This document shows positions 63,512 through 64,000 of a DNA stretch of 64,000 nt, in pieces; the stretch's first letter is position 1; each line of letters opens with the position of its first letter. The notes below the pieces were generated by a model. It did not search any database and had not been told where the DNA came from. It worked only from the letters and a program-made list of their open reading frames with translations. The translations under genes and the position numbers were made by a program. Source of the DNA: Cyclobacteriaceae bacterium (GTDB taxonomy: Bacteria; Bacteroidota; Bacteroidia; Cytophagales; Cyclobacteriaceae); NCBI GenBank assembly GCA_028285445.1, contig JANQPQ010000004.1:26672-90671 (forward strand), given 5' to 3'.

Positions 63512-64000
63512 ATGTCAAAGACTCAAGGATTGATTTACAACTATGTTGAAAAGGCATTGAAAATAAAAGAAGTAGAGGTGAGGCCGGCCCTGCTGTCTTT
63601 TGTTTATTTCTTCACGCTGTTTACCGGCTACTATATGATGCGCCCTCTTCGGGATGAAATGGGAATAACCGCAGGGGTAAATAAGATGCAGTGGCTATTT
63701 ACAGGTACTTTTGTAGTAATAGCACTGGCAGTGCCGATTTTCGGATATGTTACCACCCGCTTTAGCAGGCTCAAATTCTTACCAGCTATCTATCTCTTCT
63801 TCATCCTGAACATCGCGATTTTCTTTACCCTATTTCAATTTGAAATATATAACCAGGCAATCGCCATAGCCTTTTTTATCTGGCTTAGTGTTTTTAACAT
63901 GTTCGTCGTCTCCATTTTTTGGAGTTTTATGACAGACCTATTTTCTCACAAACAGTCGAAAAGGCTATTTGGCTTTATTGCTGCCGGTGGCAGTGCGGGA
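63512..64000 (+). CDS. NTP/NDP-exchange-type or MFS transporter, 3' end cut by window
   Basis: The frame from ATG 63512 is open to the end (163 codons). Four or more membrane helices appear, with the conserved loop YYMMRPLRDEMG and later FNMFVVSIFWSFMTDLFS and AAGGSAG. The MRPLRDExG loop is characteristic of the ATP/ADP-translocase-like transporters of Bacteroidota, which exchange or import nucleotides; other MFS types are possible. The rest is outside the window. Confidence 0.78.
   Translation, partial: MSKTQGLIYNYVEKALKIKEVEVRPALLSFVYFFTLFTGYYMMRPLRDEMGITAGVNKMQWLFTGTFVVIALAVPIFGYVTTRFSRLKFLPAIYLFFILNIAIFFTLFQFEIYNQAIAIAFFIWLSVFNMFVVSIFWSFMTDLFSHKQSKRLFGFIAAGGSAG

Overview
The window looks like an ordinary chromosomal stretch of a Bacteroidota bacterium, most likely a Cytophagales relative. 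The clues are two proteins ending in type A type-IX-secretion (T9SS) sorting domains, many lipoproteins, TANNTTTG-type -7 promoter elements, a GSCFA protein, a DUF6452/DUF6048-like pair, a FISUMP lipoprotein and a DnaG with a degenerate zinc site. I see no rRNA, insertion sequence, phage gene or CRISPR array.

Region 1 (1-34,000) is mostly conserved core. It holds a cut methyltransferase, a TPMT-type methyltransferase, a coiled-coil membrane protein, and the rpsF-rpsR-rplI ribosomal operon with a good promoter and a terminator. A collinear run follows: GSCFA protein, YyaL-like thioredoxin-domain protein, priA and a lipoprotein/beta-barrel pair. On the minus strand come surE, ribBA with a small secreted protein, dnaG, and a TPR histidine kinase with a LytTR response regulator. 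Then come an Ig-like lipoprotein, a class V aminotransferase, the Fe-S carrier genes mrp and NFU, a secreted M43 metalloprotease, ddl with a PASTA membrane protein, a second T9SS cargo, a rhodanese, a site-2-protease-type enzyme and a HAD hydrolase.

Region 2 (34,000-38,100) is framed by two identical tRNA(CAU) genes, each inside a 152-bp direct repeat. Between them lie a small secreted NTF2/lumazine-binding-like protein, a MacB/FtsX-type permease and its PadR regulator. A perfect 16-bp inverted repeat sits just upstream of padR.

Region 3 (38,100-64,000) is accessory in character, with many lipoproteins, hypothetical genes and small regulators. It includes a FISUMP lipoprotein, a Crp/Fnr regulator next to a palindrome and two small genes, a class C beta-lactamase-family hydrolase, and an unknown membrane trio (43,319-45,982). 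A divergent NmrA/HxlR pair has an AGTATA-rich control region. A three-gene cluster encodes an exported TPR-CHAT cysteine-protease-like protein and two exported partners (48,668-54,626). A gamma-glutamyltransferase homologue has lost its catalytic motifs. Several unknown one- or two-TM proteins, a TolB-like propeller, a DUF4287/DUF5655-type protein, an AraC regulator whose first membrane helix lies upstream of its first ATG, and a cut NTP/NDP-exchange-type transporter complete the region.

The best candidates for undescribed biology are the exported TPR-CHAT cluster, the membrane trio, the tRNA-repeat-flanked PadR/permease block, and the gamma-glutamyltransferase homologue without its nucleophile. 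All assignments come from reading the sequence; no database search was run.
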